From Ambrosia x helenae (Eukaryota > Streptophyta > Magnoliopsida > Asterales > Asteraceae), in NCBI GenBank assembly GCA_030844895.1, contig CM061233.1, forward strand, positions 29,632,310 through 29,696,309: 64,000 nt of DNA, in the 5' to 3' direction. Shown piece by piece: positions 1 through 10,545 of the stretch. Position numbers and translations under genes: made by a program. Below the pieces are notes generated by a model. The model was given only the letters and a program-made list of their open reading frames with translations. It had not been told where the DNA came from and searched no databases. Positions within the stretch are counted from its first letter, which is position 1. Every line of letters begins with the position of its first letter.

Positions 1-1686
1 TTAAATGTTCAACCGACACACTAGACCGACCCGCCATCCCGTTGGTGACCCATTACCCTAACTAATCAAGTACGCATAGATTACACGCAAGGTTCAAGCA
101 TAAAACACTTAGTTTGTATCGAAAATCTCATTTCTGCATCAGAACGGTCGAACCAGTCAGTTTAAGGCCTCCTTCGCACCTTTTTACTCTCCTTCGCCCG
201 TTTTACCTCTCGTTCGACCGTTTGATGCTTCCTTCGCACATTTTGCCACGTTCGCCCACTGAAAAGCCTGGTTCGACCCTGGGATTCCTCCTTCGCACCT
301 TCGACTGGTCGAAGGAGGCCAGGTTCGCCCCTGTTGTTCTATTTTGCCTAAAAACGCTTAAAACACATTCAAAACGACTCGAAACATCACCAATCACAGC
401 AGTCAAACATGATTATGTTATCCTAACAAAACCCCACTGATTTTGCCCCAAACCATATCCGTTTCAGCCCTTTCCCAAAATGGCAAAAATTATGGAAACG
501 TCACTTTCATGCATGAAATCTTTACCCAATTTGGAAACTTTTGAAATCGACTCATGTTTGATTTAAAATACTCAGTTTATCGATCATCCGACCATCCCTA
601 TGGGTTCTATTGATTATAAACACCACATGTTACGTCTAGATTCGTCAAAATCCCCAATTTACACATAATATCATCATCCAATCGATTCTAACCCTAAACA
701 ACAATCAATCAGCATTAAAAGCAATCCTACATCATGTCTCTAACATAGATAAAGCAGTAAAGCATTGAATAACACATTACACCACATAATACTCAATTAA
801 CACATGTTATTTATTATGAAAACTCATGTTAAATGATAGGGTTTTGTTTTAGAAAGATGTTTAAAAGGTTTTTAATCATGAAACACCCTTAGAACAGATC
901 TGGACAATTAAGGTTAGATGAAAACGAATTAAAATGCTTTTAAAAGATTTAGGATTATGAACACACCTTGGATTCTTGTTTAGATGTTGTAGATAGGTTA
1001 GATTATGAAAAAGAAGAGCAAAAACTCCTTCCTTAGTGTTTAAGATCGTTTGAGAGCGTTTTGGGACGGTTAGGGTTTGTGAAATGATGAAAAATGACTA
1101 AGGTTGGTATTTATACTGATCCTCCTTCGCACCAATTGATTGGTCGAAGGTGGTCTCCTTCGCCCCTTTCACAGGGTCGAATGAGACTTGTCCAGGTCGA
1201 AGGGAATTCTTCAATTCCACTTCCCTGGTTCGCCCACTTGCATGGGTCGAACCAGACAATTTTCCTCTCCTTCGACCACTCGAAGTGGTCGAACCAGAGC
1301 CCCTTCTTAACTAGTTTTCCAGTTTGTCGTGTTTAACGCATTCTAACACATCTTAACACATAAGCATGCATCCTTAGTCTATATTTAACACATTAAAGCA
1401 CAGATAATCATTTACACATCATTTAAACACGTCTATGTATATAAACCACCACACAACCCATAATCTACACATATACTTAATTAGTTCATGTAATGTCGCC
1501 AACAACGGAACCCGGTACTAGTGTATTACCAAAACGACTCCCAATGATCCTCCAGATCATTGTACCCTGGACAATCCTAACTTGACCCAACTCAACTAAC
1601 CCGGTTAAGTTTGTTTATAAACGTTTCTCGCTAAGGTAGACTTAGATGTTACTAATATGTTTAAGCCGAACATGCCGGGTGTCACA
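1..1686 (-). repeat. LTR of Gypsy family A, cut by window start
   Basis: The sequence aligns along its whole length with the two LTRs of element A (from about 31051 and 38645) and ends with the same GGGTGTCACA terminus. Roughly the first 900 bp of the LTR lie before the window. It keeps both clusters of TTCGACC/TTCGCCC motifs (about 140-330 and 1125-1310) and a minus-strand TATAAATA box near 1108-1115. The bases after it, TTTAC, would be one copy of a target duplication, but the partner is outside the window. It may be a solo LTR or one end of a full element lying to the left. No coding sequence is expected or seen. Confidence 0.9.
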
Positions 1687-1978
1687 TTTACTATAATTTT
1701 GGTAAACATAATAAAGTAGTGTCTCACAAAGCTAAGTTCACATCTTACAGTTGAAGTTTTCTAACAATCATAAACAAACGAACATAAACGAACACGTTAC
1801 CAAACGTTCATGAACATAAACGAACGAACACCACCTATGTTCGTGTTTGTTCGTTTAACTAAACGAACTATTTTTTTTGTTCATGTTTGTTCATTTATTA
1901 AACGAACGAACACAAACAAACTTTTAGCCGAACGGTTCATGAACTGTTCGCTGAAAGTTCAGTTCATTTGCAGCCCTA
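1687..1978. repeat. hAT-type element fragment, GTTCGTTTA-rich
   Basis: From about 1755 the segment is packed with GTTCGTTTA-like words in both orientations. It ends in TTTGCAGCCCTA, the same type of end as element K (7896-8856), whose terminus reads TAGGGTTGTAAAC. Only one terminus is present. The other half is missing, probably because the LTR at 1-1686 was inserted into it or because it was deleted. It is non-coding. The 1687-1755 stretch is AT-rich and I see nothing else in it. Confidence 0.6.
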
Positions 1979-2094
1979 CGTACAAACAAATCAACTTGGA
2001 CCACCTATATACAAACTTACTCTAGTCTTATTCAATCTGAAAGCTTGGCTTTCAATGTCTATTGATATTCTCCAATATGTATCACCTACATAGT
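1979..2094 (-). pseudogene. MULE transposase remnant, downstream part
   Basis: Read on the minus strand, this continues the transposase-like frame of 11273-11640 once hAT element H and its TSD are taken out. Just after the junction comes a Cys-Arg-stop-Tyr-Ile stretch where MULE transposases carry a conserved Cys-x-Trp-His type motif. The stop is TGA where TGG is expected. A weakly recognisable helix follows, with further stops, and the frame is lost by about 1985 where a hAT-type end begins. The assignment is by family pattern only. A FAR1-like host gene, which derives from MULEs, cannot be excluded for so short a piece. Confidence 0.5.
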
Positions 2095-2446
2095 TAGGGA
2101 TGGCAACGGGCCGGGTTTGGGACAGGTATGGCTAGTCCCAATCCCATACCCAGTTATAAATACTTGTCCCATACCACGGCTAATTACCAATCGGGTATCG
2201 GGTATACCTACGGGTTTCAGGTATACTTGCGGGTTTCAAGTTTCGGGCATAACTATCGGGCATCAACGAGTTAAGTTTGAAACCAATACAAAAGGTGAAA
2301 TGTGATTAAAAAAAAATGTAGGTTGCTACCATAAGTAAAGTTCAGTTTTGAAACCAAAAGAAGCTAAAAAAAATACTTAAACAAATACATATTCAACAGA
2401 ACCAAACCCATTCTAAACTTCTAATCAAAAACCAATATATGTTCAT

Positions 2447-2634
2447 TGAGAGCTTATTGAATTATTCGATCATTTCCATTATCACAGGAAAGTTTAAATA
2501 ATACAAGGATATGTAAGTATACAAGGAAATGGTACAATCACAATAACTATAGGAATAATCACAATAACTATACAATAATGATGATTGGTGTAATAATGAT
2601 GATTGGTGTCATAAATGGGGAATGATTGCTAACA
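2447..2634 (-). repeat. 3' LTR of Copia F
   Basis: The sequence begins TGAGAGCTTATTG and ends GATTGCTAACA, giving TG...CA termini. It is nearly identical to the split 5' LTR at 7133-7270 and 10496-10545. It contains two short internal duplications: CAATAACTATA-like units near 2540-2575 and ATGATGATTGGTGT-like units near 2578-2610. The polypurine tract, seen as CCCCCGC on the plus strand, abuts it at 2635-2643. This copy is uninterrupted and serves as the empty-site reference for the Helitron in the other LTR. Confidence 0.92.
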
Positions 2635-3416
2635 GTCCCCCGCAATTTGAACCGTAGCCTGTCGAAGGCACAAACTAGATCTGAAACGTGTAAAGAGCTG
2701 CTTAGAGAATCCTTTAGTAAAGATGTCTGCGTACTGAAAGTCAGCAGGAACATGAAGAACTCGAACATCGCCAATACGAACTTTCTCACGAACAAAATGA
2801 ATATCCATTTCAACATGTTTGGTACGTTGATGCTGCACTGGATTTTGAGTGAGGTAGACTGCAGATACATTATCACAATAGACAACCGTAGCTTGTGTGA
2901 GATTAATGCCCAGTTCTAGGAGGAGGTTACGAATCCAACTAGCTTCAGCGACGGCATTAGCGACCCCCGGTATTCGGCCTCGGCACTAGATCGGGCAAGA
3001 GTAGGCTGTCTCTTGGAGCTCCATGAAATAAGATTGTCACCCAAATAGATGCAATACCCTGAAGTAGATCGACGAGAATCCGGGCACCCACCCCAATCAT
3101 CATCGGAATAAATCGTAAGGGATGTGGACCGAGATGGAGAGATATGTAACCCAAAATCTAATGTGCCTCGAATATAACGCAGAATGCGCTTGAGAAACTG
3201 AAAATGAGGTTCCCGTGGATCGTGCATGAACAAACAAACTTGTTGAACTGCATAGGTGATGTCTGGGCGAGTTATAGTGAGATACTGAAGAGCCCCGGCG
3301 AGACTGCGATATAAAGTACCGTCGACCATAGGGGCGCTGGGTTCGGAGCCTAATTTGGAGCCGACTTCAACTGGCGTAGAGCATGTCTTGCAGTTTGACA
3401 TGTTGGTCCGAGTCAA
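2629..3416 (-). pseudogene. Copia F RNase H domain, broken
   Basis: The 3416-2916 frame carries the end of RT and the Copia RNase H. The conserved run around Leu-Tyr-Arg-Ser, the TRPDI motif, the RRSTSGYC motif and SSAEAEYR are all readable. In the first catalytic segment the usual Ser-Asp-Ala-Asp-Trp reads Ser-Asp-Asp-Asp-Trp. The frame then breaks, and the C-terminal segment reappears at 2838-2629 with the HQRTKH and ADIFTKG motifs typical of the Copia pol end. RNase H would degrade the RNA strand during reverse transcription. The frame change makes this copy non-functional. Confidence 0.85.
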
Positions 3417-3419
3417 GAT

Positions 3420-4259
3420 GTTAGTGGCATAAGCGGTCTGAGAGATAAATAAGCCTCCATTCTATTGTTCAACTTTGAGTCCTAAAAAATGGTGTAATCG
3501 ACCAAGGTCAGTCATGGCAAACTCGCCTTTGAGCATATCAATGAGGCGAGTGAGAAGAGTAGTATCTGATGCAGTGATAATAATATCGTCAACATAGAGA
3601 AGTAGATAAGCCGTTTATGTGCCTCGCCAATAAACAAATAGAGAGGTGTCACACACGCTACTTTTGAAGCCACACTGCAAAATAAATGACGAAAAACGTT
3701 GATACCAGGCGCGAGGGGCCTGTTTTAAACCGTATAGGGACTTATTTAACTTGCAAACAAAACCAGGATGATTAGTATCAACAAAGCCCGGAGGCTGGTG
3801 CATATAGACCGTCTCCTTCAGATTGCCGTGAAGAAACGTGTTCTTGACGTCCAATTGATTGATTGGCCAAGAACGAGAGACTGCCAGACTCAAGACAGTC
3901 TAGATGGTTGTCGGTTTGACGACAGGGCTAAAGGTCTCGTCACAATCTATGCCAACTGTTTGACTTTTACCATTGGCCACCAATCTAGCTTTGTACCGTT
4001 CTAATTCCCCAGAGGCTTTATACTTGTGTTTAAATAGCCACATGCAGCGAATGATAGGGGCGGATAAAGGCCTCGGTACTAATTCCCACGTATTATTCTC
4101 CAATAAAGCTTTGTATTCCGCGGCCATGGCAGCGTTCCAGTTTGGATCCTGTAGGGCGGCAAGGTGAGATTTAGGGATGGGTGAAATGGTTTGAGTGACG
4201 GTAGACAGGTTAAAAGGTATCTTTGGTTTATAGATCCCGGCTCGAGATCGTGTGACCAT
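3420..4259 (-). pseudogene. Copia F reverse transcriptase, broken
   Basis: Two frames (4259-3900 and 3893-3615), followed by a stop-interrupted stretch to 3420, together cover the Copia RT (RVT_2 type). Visible landmarks are ERYKARLVA, the QLDV segment before the first catalytic region, LYGLKQAPRAW, and the active-site YVDD at 3585-3596. Breaks include a frame change near 3897, an in-frame TAA near 3615-3618 just upstream of YVDD, and a TAG shortly after the GLKVEQ segment. The catalytic YVDD itself is unaltered. RT would copy element RNA into DNA in cytoplasmic particles, but this gene cannot make a full protein. Confidence 0.87.
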
Positions 4260-5458
4260 GGGATGGGGTGGTGGGGCGAAGGGTGTGGTGGAGGTGAGGA
4301 TGGTCCGGGTTGAGTTACATGGGCCATAGAGTGTAGGTTGGGTTGGACAGGAGGGGCAGGAGGGTGAGTGGGCTGAGATGGAAAACCTGGAGGTGGGCCA
4401 AGAGGGGGGGGGAACGCTGTTGGGTCATGTGGGTTGGGCTAGGAGTGGAGATGTGTTGGAAGTGGGAATATTGGACTGTTGGGCCGGTTGGGTATTTGGG
4501 CCGTGATTGGGATTGGCCAGTGTGTGTTGAAATGAGAAATTGGGTGGTGGCAATTCATCACAAAAATCAGCTGTGGGTTTAGGATCGGTGGAGGATGCCA
4601 TGGGTAAAACAGACTCGCCAAATGTCACGTGACGTGGAAAAATAGTTTTACCAGTGGAGAGCTCAAGGCATCGGTATCCGCGATAGTTTGCCGGGTACCC
4701 AAAAAAAGGCATATGGATGATTTGGGATGAAGTTTATTAGGCCGAGTGGATGATTCATTCGGATAACACGCGCACCCGAACACCCGAAGGTGGTCATAAG
4801 ATGGGTGTCGTAGGTAAAGGGTGGAACACGGGGTGAAGTTGTTTAAAGTTTTGGTAGGGAGGATGTTGTGAAGGTAGCATGCCGTGTAGATGGCTTCAAC
4901 CCAAAAACGAGAGGGTAATGAGGCGTGAAGGAGAAGGGACAACATGATGTCGTTGAGACGGCGAATCATGCGCTCCGACTTGCTATTTTGTTGAGATGTT
5001 TGACGGCAAGAGAAACGAAATTGAATCCCTTGTTTGGCGAAAAAATCCATAAAGTTGTGGTTATTAAATTACCCACCCATGTCACATTGAAATTGTTGTA
5101 TTTTAAGCTTAAATTGGGTGTTAGCAAATGCATGGAAATTTGTAAATTTAGTGAACACCTCGGATTTAAATTTTAATGGGTAAATCCAAGCGTATTGGGT
5201 GAAGTCATCAATTAGCACCATATAATATTTGTAACCAGCGGTGCTAACGACGGGAGAGGTCCATAGGTCACAATGTATAATAGAAAACGGCATGGATGTG
5301 GTGGTGGTGGAATCAACAAATGGAAGTCTTTTATTTTTGGCCAACTGGCAAGCATGACAAACAAAAGTAGGTTCAAGTTTACTACATGGCAAAATATTAT
5401 TTGAACAAAAATAATCCATAACATGGCGACCTGGGTGGCCAAGTCGATCGTGCCATGA
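4260..5458 (-). pseudogene. Copia F integrase and proline-rich linker, broken
   Basis: The WHDRLGHPG start of the His-His-Cys-Cys zinc region lies near 5455-5420, and the two cysteines follow in the 5419-5069 frame (CHACQLAK). The DDE core begins with HCDLW. The second catalytic Asp is in CDMGG, followed at once by a stop at 5069-5071. The third segment, with Glu in KSERM, is in the 5050-4625 frame, where the normal Gly of the NGKxER motif is Ser. The C-terminal FGCACYP and LGT segments are readable. From 4624 to 4260 is a Ser/Pro-rich linker in shifting frames. The integrase would insert the cDNA. Two frame changes and a stop inactivate it. Confidence 0.84.
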
Positions 5459-6136
5459 CTAGGAACAGGAAACGGAAACAAGTGCTTGTGCCAGTGTTTT
5501 ATTGTTGAAGGAGTAAAGTCCACTTGAGCTATTGTGGCGGCTCAGTGGCGTGCCATCCCTGTAATCCTTCACAGAAAAACCAAATGGGTCAAACTCGACT
5601 AAAACACAATTGTCAATAGTGAATTGTCGAACAGAAATAAGGTTGCGGATAAAATGGGTGTTGTACAAGATATTTTTAAGTTGAAAAGTTTTGGTAGGGG
5701 TGTGTAGGGTTGTACTACCGGATCCAAGAACTTGGAGACGATTGCCATTGCCAACTAATACGGACTTTATGTGAGAAAAAGGTGAGAGATTAGAGAGAGT
5801 ACCTTGGTCAAGAGTCACATGTGAAGTGGCCCTGGTGTCCATATCCCAATGTTCGTCGTCCGGATCCACGGATAAAGTCTGAAACGCCTGAGCGATTTGG
5901 GAGGGGTCAAGAGCGTCCAAATCTGTAAAGTGGGCTTCAGCGGGTGGGGCCGAAGATTGGGCCGAAGGCTGTGAATTTTGTTGTGGGGCTGATTGGGCTG
6001 CTGAAGGACTTTGAGTTGGGCTGTAAGAATTCCATGGCTGCTGCCATGGCCCAGACGTGGGGAATGTGCAAGGGGGAGGGGCCCAACAAGTGGGTTGAGT
6101 CCAGTAAGGGAAATTGGATGGCATGTTGTGGTTCAA
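5459..6136 (-). pseudogene. Copia F protease and pre-integrase region
   Basis: A 225-codon frame starts in a Pro/Ser/Gln-rich segment with WAPPPC, typical of Copia gag tails that have no zinc knuckle. The aspartic protease motif follows at about residues 90-100. It reads Asp-Thr-Arg-Ala-Thr-Ser-His where the family has Asp-Ser/Thr-Gly-Ala, so the invariant active-site Gly is Arg. The GAG_pre-integrase-like segment (GLYSF) follows, with a stop at 5459. The protease would cut the polyprotein during particle maturation. The Gly-to-Arg change alone should abolish activity. The frame overlaps the end of the gag frame by a few bases, which marks a frameshift. Confidence 0.82.
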
Positions 6137-7026
6137 AGGGTACCAGGAAGGGGTAAAGTGTTACGGGATTGATTGTTTTGTCGAAAATTTTGGTTGCGTC
6201 CTCGGCCTTTGGTGTGGGTTTGATTAGACCGTGGACGGTATTCACGGGCCGGGTCACGAGGGGTTGAGTTGTGGTCGTGAGGGGTAGGCGGTGGTGAAGT
6301 GTTGGGTTGGTGAGTGTTGTTTTGGTTTGGAGCGGAAGTGTGAGCAGCCACAACATGAGCACCTTCTAGTGCGTCGCGAGCCAAGTGTCGTTTTTCATCA
6401 TTCCGTAACATTTCACACGCGTCCTCCCAAGAGGGGAGGGACTGATTAATAAGCGACCCCATGATATCATATTCACTAGGTAGCCCACGAACCATCTGCA
6501 AAACAAGACGTTGGTCATTAATGGGTGTGTCAACCAAATCATTTAATTGATCGGCTAGTTCCCGGAGACGAAGAAAATAGTCTTCCAGAGAGGGCTGGGA
6601 CTTGAGAGTCATATTGACAAACTCGTGTTCGAGCGTGGCAATACGCGCCCCTTTGTTATTTTGAAACTGATTTTGCACTTTGACCCACGCTTCACGAGCC
6701 GTGCTACAGTTTTCAGGAAGAATTCGCTTGAGATAGTTGTCGGAGAGGGTGTTATAAATCCATTGGAGAACGATGGAATCGATCTCCATCCAAGACTCGT
6801 ATCCTGGATCAGATTCCGCCGGTGGCGGAGTGCCATCAATGTGGTGTAGTACACGATAACCGCGGGCATGGAGAAGGAACAATCGAACACACGAGGTGTA
6901 CGAGACATTCACACCATCGAGGATGCGAACTTTTTGGGTGATATTAGTGACTGAATATACCGGGTGAAGGGATTGCGTGGTCGGTTTAGTGGTGTTTTGC
7001 TGGTTATCAGCCATGGCCGAAGACAA
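6133..7026 (-). pseudogene. Copia F gag (capsid-type) frame
   Basis: This is a 297-codon frame, the best preserved part of F. It has a UBN2/Retrotran_gag-type capsid domain: a VLDGVNVSY segment near residue 36, an IDGT motif near 60, and a Leu-rich DYFLRLREL stretch near 150-160 followed by GLPSEYD. The tail is Arg/Asn/Gln-rich. I see no CCHC zinc knuckle. Either Met at codon 1 or the one a few codons later (MADN) could be the start; the second fits family N-termini better. The leader of about 100 nt separates it from the primer site. Gag would form the virus-like particle. The frame ends by a shift into the protease frame near 6135. Confidence 0.85.
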
Positions 7027-7118
7027 GGCTGGACAAAAAAATGAAAAAAATGGGACTACAGGTGACCGAAGACAGGCTGCAGAGATGAATGGATCGGTGA
7101 TTAAAGGTATAGAGCCTA

Positions 7119-7132
7119 GTGCTCTGATTCCA
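7119..7132 (-). promoter_or_regulatory. Primer binding site of Copia F
   Basis: Directly inside the 5' LTR the minus strand reads TGGAATCAGAGCAC, close to the TGGTATCAGAGC complement of initiator Met-tRNA, with one difference at position 4. This is where reverse transcription would be primed. Confidence 0.8.
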
Positions 7133-7270
7133 TGAGAGCTTGCTGAATTTTTCGATCATTTCCATTATCACAGGAAAGTTTAAATAATACAAGGATATGT
7201 AAGTATACAAGGAAATGGTACAATCACAATAACTATAGGAATAATCATAATAACTATACAATAATGATGA
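7133..7270 (-). repeat. 5' LTR of Copia F, first part
   Basis: The segment begins TGAGAGCTTGCTG and matches the 3' LTR (2447-2584) with few differences. It stops at GATGA, where Helitron-1 enters. It resumes at 10496. In the transcribed (minus) orientation the Helitron therefore lies inside the LTR, between its 5' terminus and most of the LTR body, and should disturb any promoter function. Confidence 0.9.
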
Positions 7271-7895
7271 CTAGTTTTATACCCGTCGCGCGTTGCCGCG
7301 GCGGGGGCAAACGCATACTCCGCACAAACATGCGACATTCCATATGAAACAAATAAAGAAAGAAACGGAAACGGAAAAGCAAGCGACTCAGATATGCAGG
7401 TCATCATCGTCGCCGTAGGCTCAATGTCGCTACGGCTGTAACCGGAGTTGCCATGCCAAGTAGCAGGCGACTGTCATCGCCGAAATGACTAAACATGAGA
7501 AACATTACCTATTAGCATCATCGAAGTGATCGTTGGTTCTAGAAAAAAATCATCATCCTAATAAAAAAAAGGTTAGCGTTTATGCTCAACAACAACTAAT
7601 CATATCTTCTACCAAGATATTCACCGAGGAAGCGGAAGCCATTTTGAAAGAAGCTACTAAGGAAACCGAAAATATGAGGCTCAGATAATCGTAAAAGGCT
7701 ACACGCTGTTTGGTTAACGTATGAGTTTGTGGGCTACCCCGCCAAGACACGGAACATCTCACGGATAAGTCCGTCATGGCTGCATGCGAAGTGAACAACC
7801 CACGAAACCAAAAGCGGCATGCCTATCCTAGGCGGCAAAGTGAGATTCACGATGCTCAAACCAATCTATAGCAAAGATTTCATCATAGCCTCACG

Positions 7896-8856
7896 TAGGG
7901 TTGTAAACAAACCAAACGTTCGGTGAACAGTTCGTAAACCGTTCGGCGGGAAGTTCGTTTATGTCCGTTTGTTTAATAAATGAACGAACACGAACAAAAA
8001 CTTCCGTTCGATTAACTAAACAAACAAACACGAACAAATGTCTCATTCATTCGATTGCGTTCGTGAACGTTCGGCAATGTATTTGTTTACGTTCGTTTGT
8101 TTATATATGTTTGTGTATGCTTGTTTATGTTCGATCACTAGTTAAAACTTAAAAGTTTATAGTCTTTCAGTTTCTTTCCTAACTTTTATTTCTCTCCTAA
8201 ACTTTTTCACCCTTATACATTAAATATTTAAGTAATGTTTTGATCATTCTCGCATTAAAAAACATCAATCTTTTTAGCTGTTGGTCTTACTATACTAATG
8301 AAAAATCTCAACCTTTTGTTATGATTCCTTAGTAGATAATTAAAGATGCTACTACTTTTGACTGCATAGTTATAATGCAAGTTTATGTATCATTGTGTAA
8401 TTAATATTTGTTTTTATATGGTCACAAGAAATCGAAGAATGTGTAGAGTTTAGGAAAGTTGGATATTGACGAATCTAGACAATTTTTAGATAATTATGAA
8501 CTATTGAATTGGGAATATCATGTAGTCATGCCTAAGTAATTTTAGATAATTATGTCTAAGTTAGTACAATTCGCTTATCGTTTAGTGGATGTACTTTGTC
8601 TAACGGTTAATATTAACAATGTTTTTTTAGTTTTTTTTTTTTTTTTTTTTTAGTTAGTTGCATATTAAATGTTTGTTTGTGTTCAAGACCCGTGTTCACG
8701 AACAGTTCACAAACAACTGAATTTCTTAACAAACAAACACAAACATAGAATTATGTTCGTTAGTGTGTTCGTGAACGGATCGTTTGTCCAAGAAACCTTA
8801 ACAAACAAACACGGACAAAGCCTTGTTCATATTCGTTTGGTTCGTTTACAGCCCTA
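7896..8856. mobile_element. Non-autonomous hAT element K
   Basis: The ends read TAGGGTTGTAAACAAACC and, reverse-complemented, TAGGGCTGTAAACGAACC. The 8-bp direct repeat GCCTCACG flanks both (7888-7895 and 8857-8864). TIR type and TSD length fit hAT. Both ends (7896-8135 and 8670-8856) are dense in GTTCGTTTGTTTA words in both orientations. The middle is AT-rich with a T-run near 8627-8652. There is no transposase. The fragment at 1755-1978 belongs to the same kind of repeat. Confidence 0.88.
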
Positions 8857-9923
8857 GCCTCACGACAAATATAGCCAACGTCAACGCAATCATATTGGTT
8901 TTGCAACGCTTGCATAACATCAACCTGCAATGCCAACAACCGTGTACCTAAAAAGTGTTAGTCGAACACCGTAAATGAAGGAACATTTGGCATCAAGTAT
9001 TCTAAGATCATTAAAAAGCCGCAAAATGTCCCTCATAATCAAAGCCAACATGTATCAGCATAAAAGCAAACGCCGCAAAAAATATAAAAGCCAAAATATA
9101 AAAGCCGTATGAACAGATTGTGATGCAATTGCTATTGACATCGCCAGCAGTAGACCACCAAGCACCACCATTTATTATATAATCGTAAGAAAATATTTCG
9201 CTAATATTACGATAAAAAACTCTTATTACAAACTCATTAGCTGAGACTAAGGGTTCACGACAAACATACTTTAGCTAAGACCAAATTAGCAATCCATATT
9301 TACTCTTTCAATTCCTATTTCAGTTCTATCACCACCAACAATAGAAAGGGAGTATAAGGCCCAAAATTAAAATGAAGGTTCAGGATCGTTAGAACCGAAG
9401 CACATGCCAAAGCGTCTCTCAAATGCGCCGAAGACATACACCCAAGAAGAAAAGTGATAACTCGTAATATTCGCGAGTTGGTCGCTGAACAATTCCTAAA
9501 TCTCTATTGTTAATGGGAATCGCTATTGTTCGTAGTGGTTACCTGCACTGTTTTAAAAGATGGAAGCAACACTACAAAACCATGCTTCAAAAAAATGCCC
9601 ACTATGCAAAAGCATCCTTCTCACAAATGTGTTGTTACCAAATGATTTTCCACTAACAATTAACAAACATTAACTACGTGAATTATAAACCAACTAAAGT
9701 GACATAATTAAAGATCTCAATAAGCAATAACATGATGATGCATGTAATGACAACAATAATAATAATAACAATTAGAAGGCTGTAACCTGACCTCAATCGA
9801 AATCTTGAGCAGTAAGTCATCTTCAGGAATCCATGGAGAAGAAACAGTAGTGAAAGGTAAAGACAAAAGTATTATTAAGTTAACCATACCAACACATGAA
9901 TACACAAAGATATAGCCAGCTAA

Positions 9924-10400
9924 TTATACCGCTAGATGGAGAACAGAGGAATAGCCAAAAGAAACCACCACAAACACCGCCACCATCAGTGGAAAACGAA
10001 GGCTACTGCTTGTCGGAGCCACCCCCGACGGCAACAACACCGATTTCAATGACGTAGGTCGTAAATCTGACATACAAAGACAACCGGAAGGAACACCACC
10101 ACCGCCGTCACCACCACCACCTAGGGTTTCGAAACCGAACCCAGCAACAGTGGGCAACAGTAGCACTGTTTCCATCCATCTCAACCACCGCAGTCATTCG
10201 TCGCCACCTAGGGTTTTACAATCAAACCCGGCGGCGATAACAGAGACGAAAGAGGTAGCATCAGTCACAACACAGGCACAGCGGAGTCACAGAACCTCTG
10301 ACACCCGGAAGATGGTCGCCGAGAGAAGAGAGACAAAGATGAGGTTGTTGAATGGTTGAGACCAGGGAGATAATAGCATCTGGGGAAATGGAACGATGCA
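9924..10400. other. GC-richer segment in Helitron-1, possible capture
   Basis: This block is clearly richer in G and C than the rest of the Helitron and has CCACCACCGCC-type runs and open frames on both strands (for example 9924-10184 minus and 10150-10359 plus). The encoded peptides are low-complexity and I recognise no domain. Helitrons often carry pieces of host genes, so a captured 5' UTR or exon fragment is possible but not shown. It could equally be an ordinary part of this Helitron family. Confidence 0.3.
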
Positions 10401-10495
10401 TTACATGGTTGTGTACACACGCAGTGGGGTGATTGTATTGAGGGACACAGTAATCCCCTCACACAACAAAAGTTACATTTTAATACTATTTATAA

Positions 10496-10545
10496 TTGGT
10501 GTAATAATGATGATTGGTGTCATAAATGGTGAATGATTGCTAACA
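10496..10545 (-). repeat. 5' LTR of Copia F, second part
   Basis: TTGGTGTAATAATGATG resumes exactly where 7270 stopped and runs to GATTGCTAACA. TTCAC follows, the right target duplication. Together the two parts give about 188 bp, the same length as the 3' LTR. Confidence 0.9.

Larger units (their letters stand above)
7271..10495 (-). mobile_element. Helitron-1, non-autonomous, inside Copia F LTR
   Basis: On the minus strand the element ends in a GC-rich hairpin (7282-7305, arms CCCGCCGCG and CGCGACGGG with one mismatch), about 8 nt, and CTAG (7271-7274). This is the standard Helitron 3' end. Its 5' end is TTATAAATAGTATT, similar to known starts but with TT instead of TC. Comparison with the intact LTR (2447-2634) shows clean insertion between A (7270) and T (10496) without target duplication, as Helitrons do. 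No Rep/helicase frame is present, so it is non-autonomous. It hosts hAT K at 7896-8856. The rest (7306-7895 and 8865-9920) is AT-rich and I recognise nothing in it. Confidence 0.87.
2447..10545 (-). mobile_element. Ty1/Copia retrotransposon F, defective
   Basis: This is a complete but broken Copia element on the minus strand. The short LTRs of about 188 bp are at 2447-2634 (3') and at 7133-7270 joined to 10496-10545 (5', split by Helitron-1). The target duplication is TTCAT (2442-2446) against TTCAC (10546-10550), one mismatch. The order gag, protease, integrase, RT, RNase H is that of Copia. The coding region is interrupted by many stops and frameshifts. The short LTR and a gag without a CCHC knuckle resemble Ale/Retrofit- or Ivana-like plant lineages, but I cannot place it firmly. 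It lies inside hAT element H. Confidence 0.93.
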
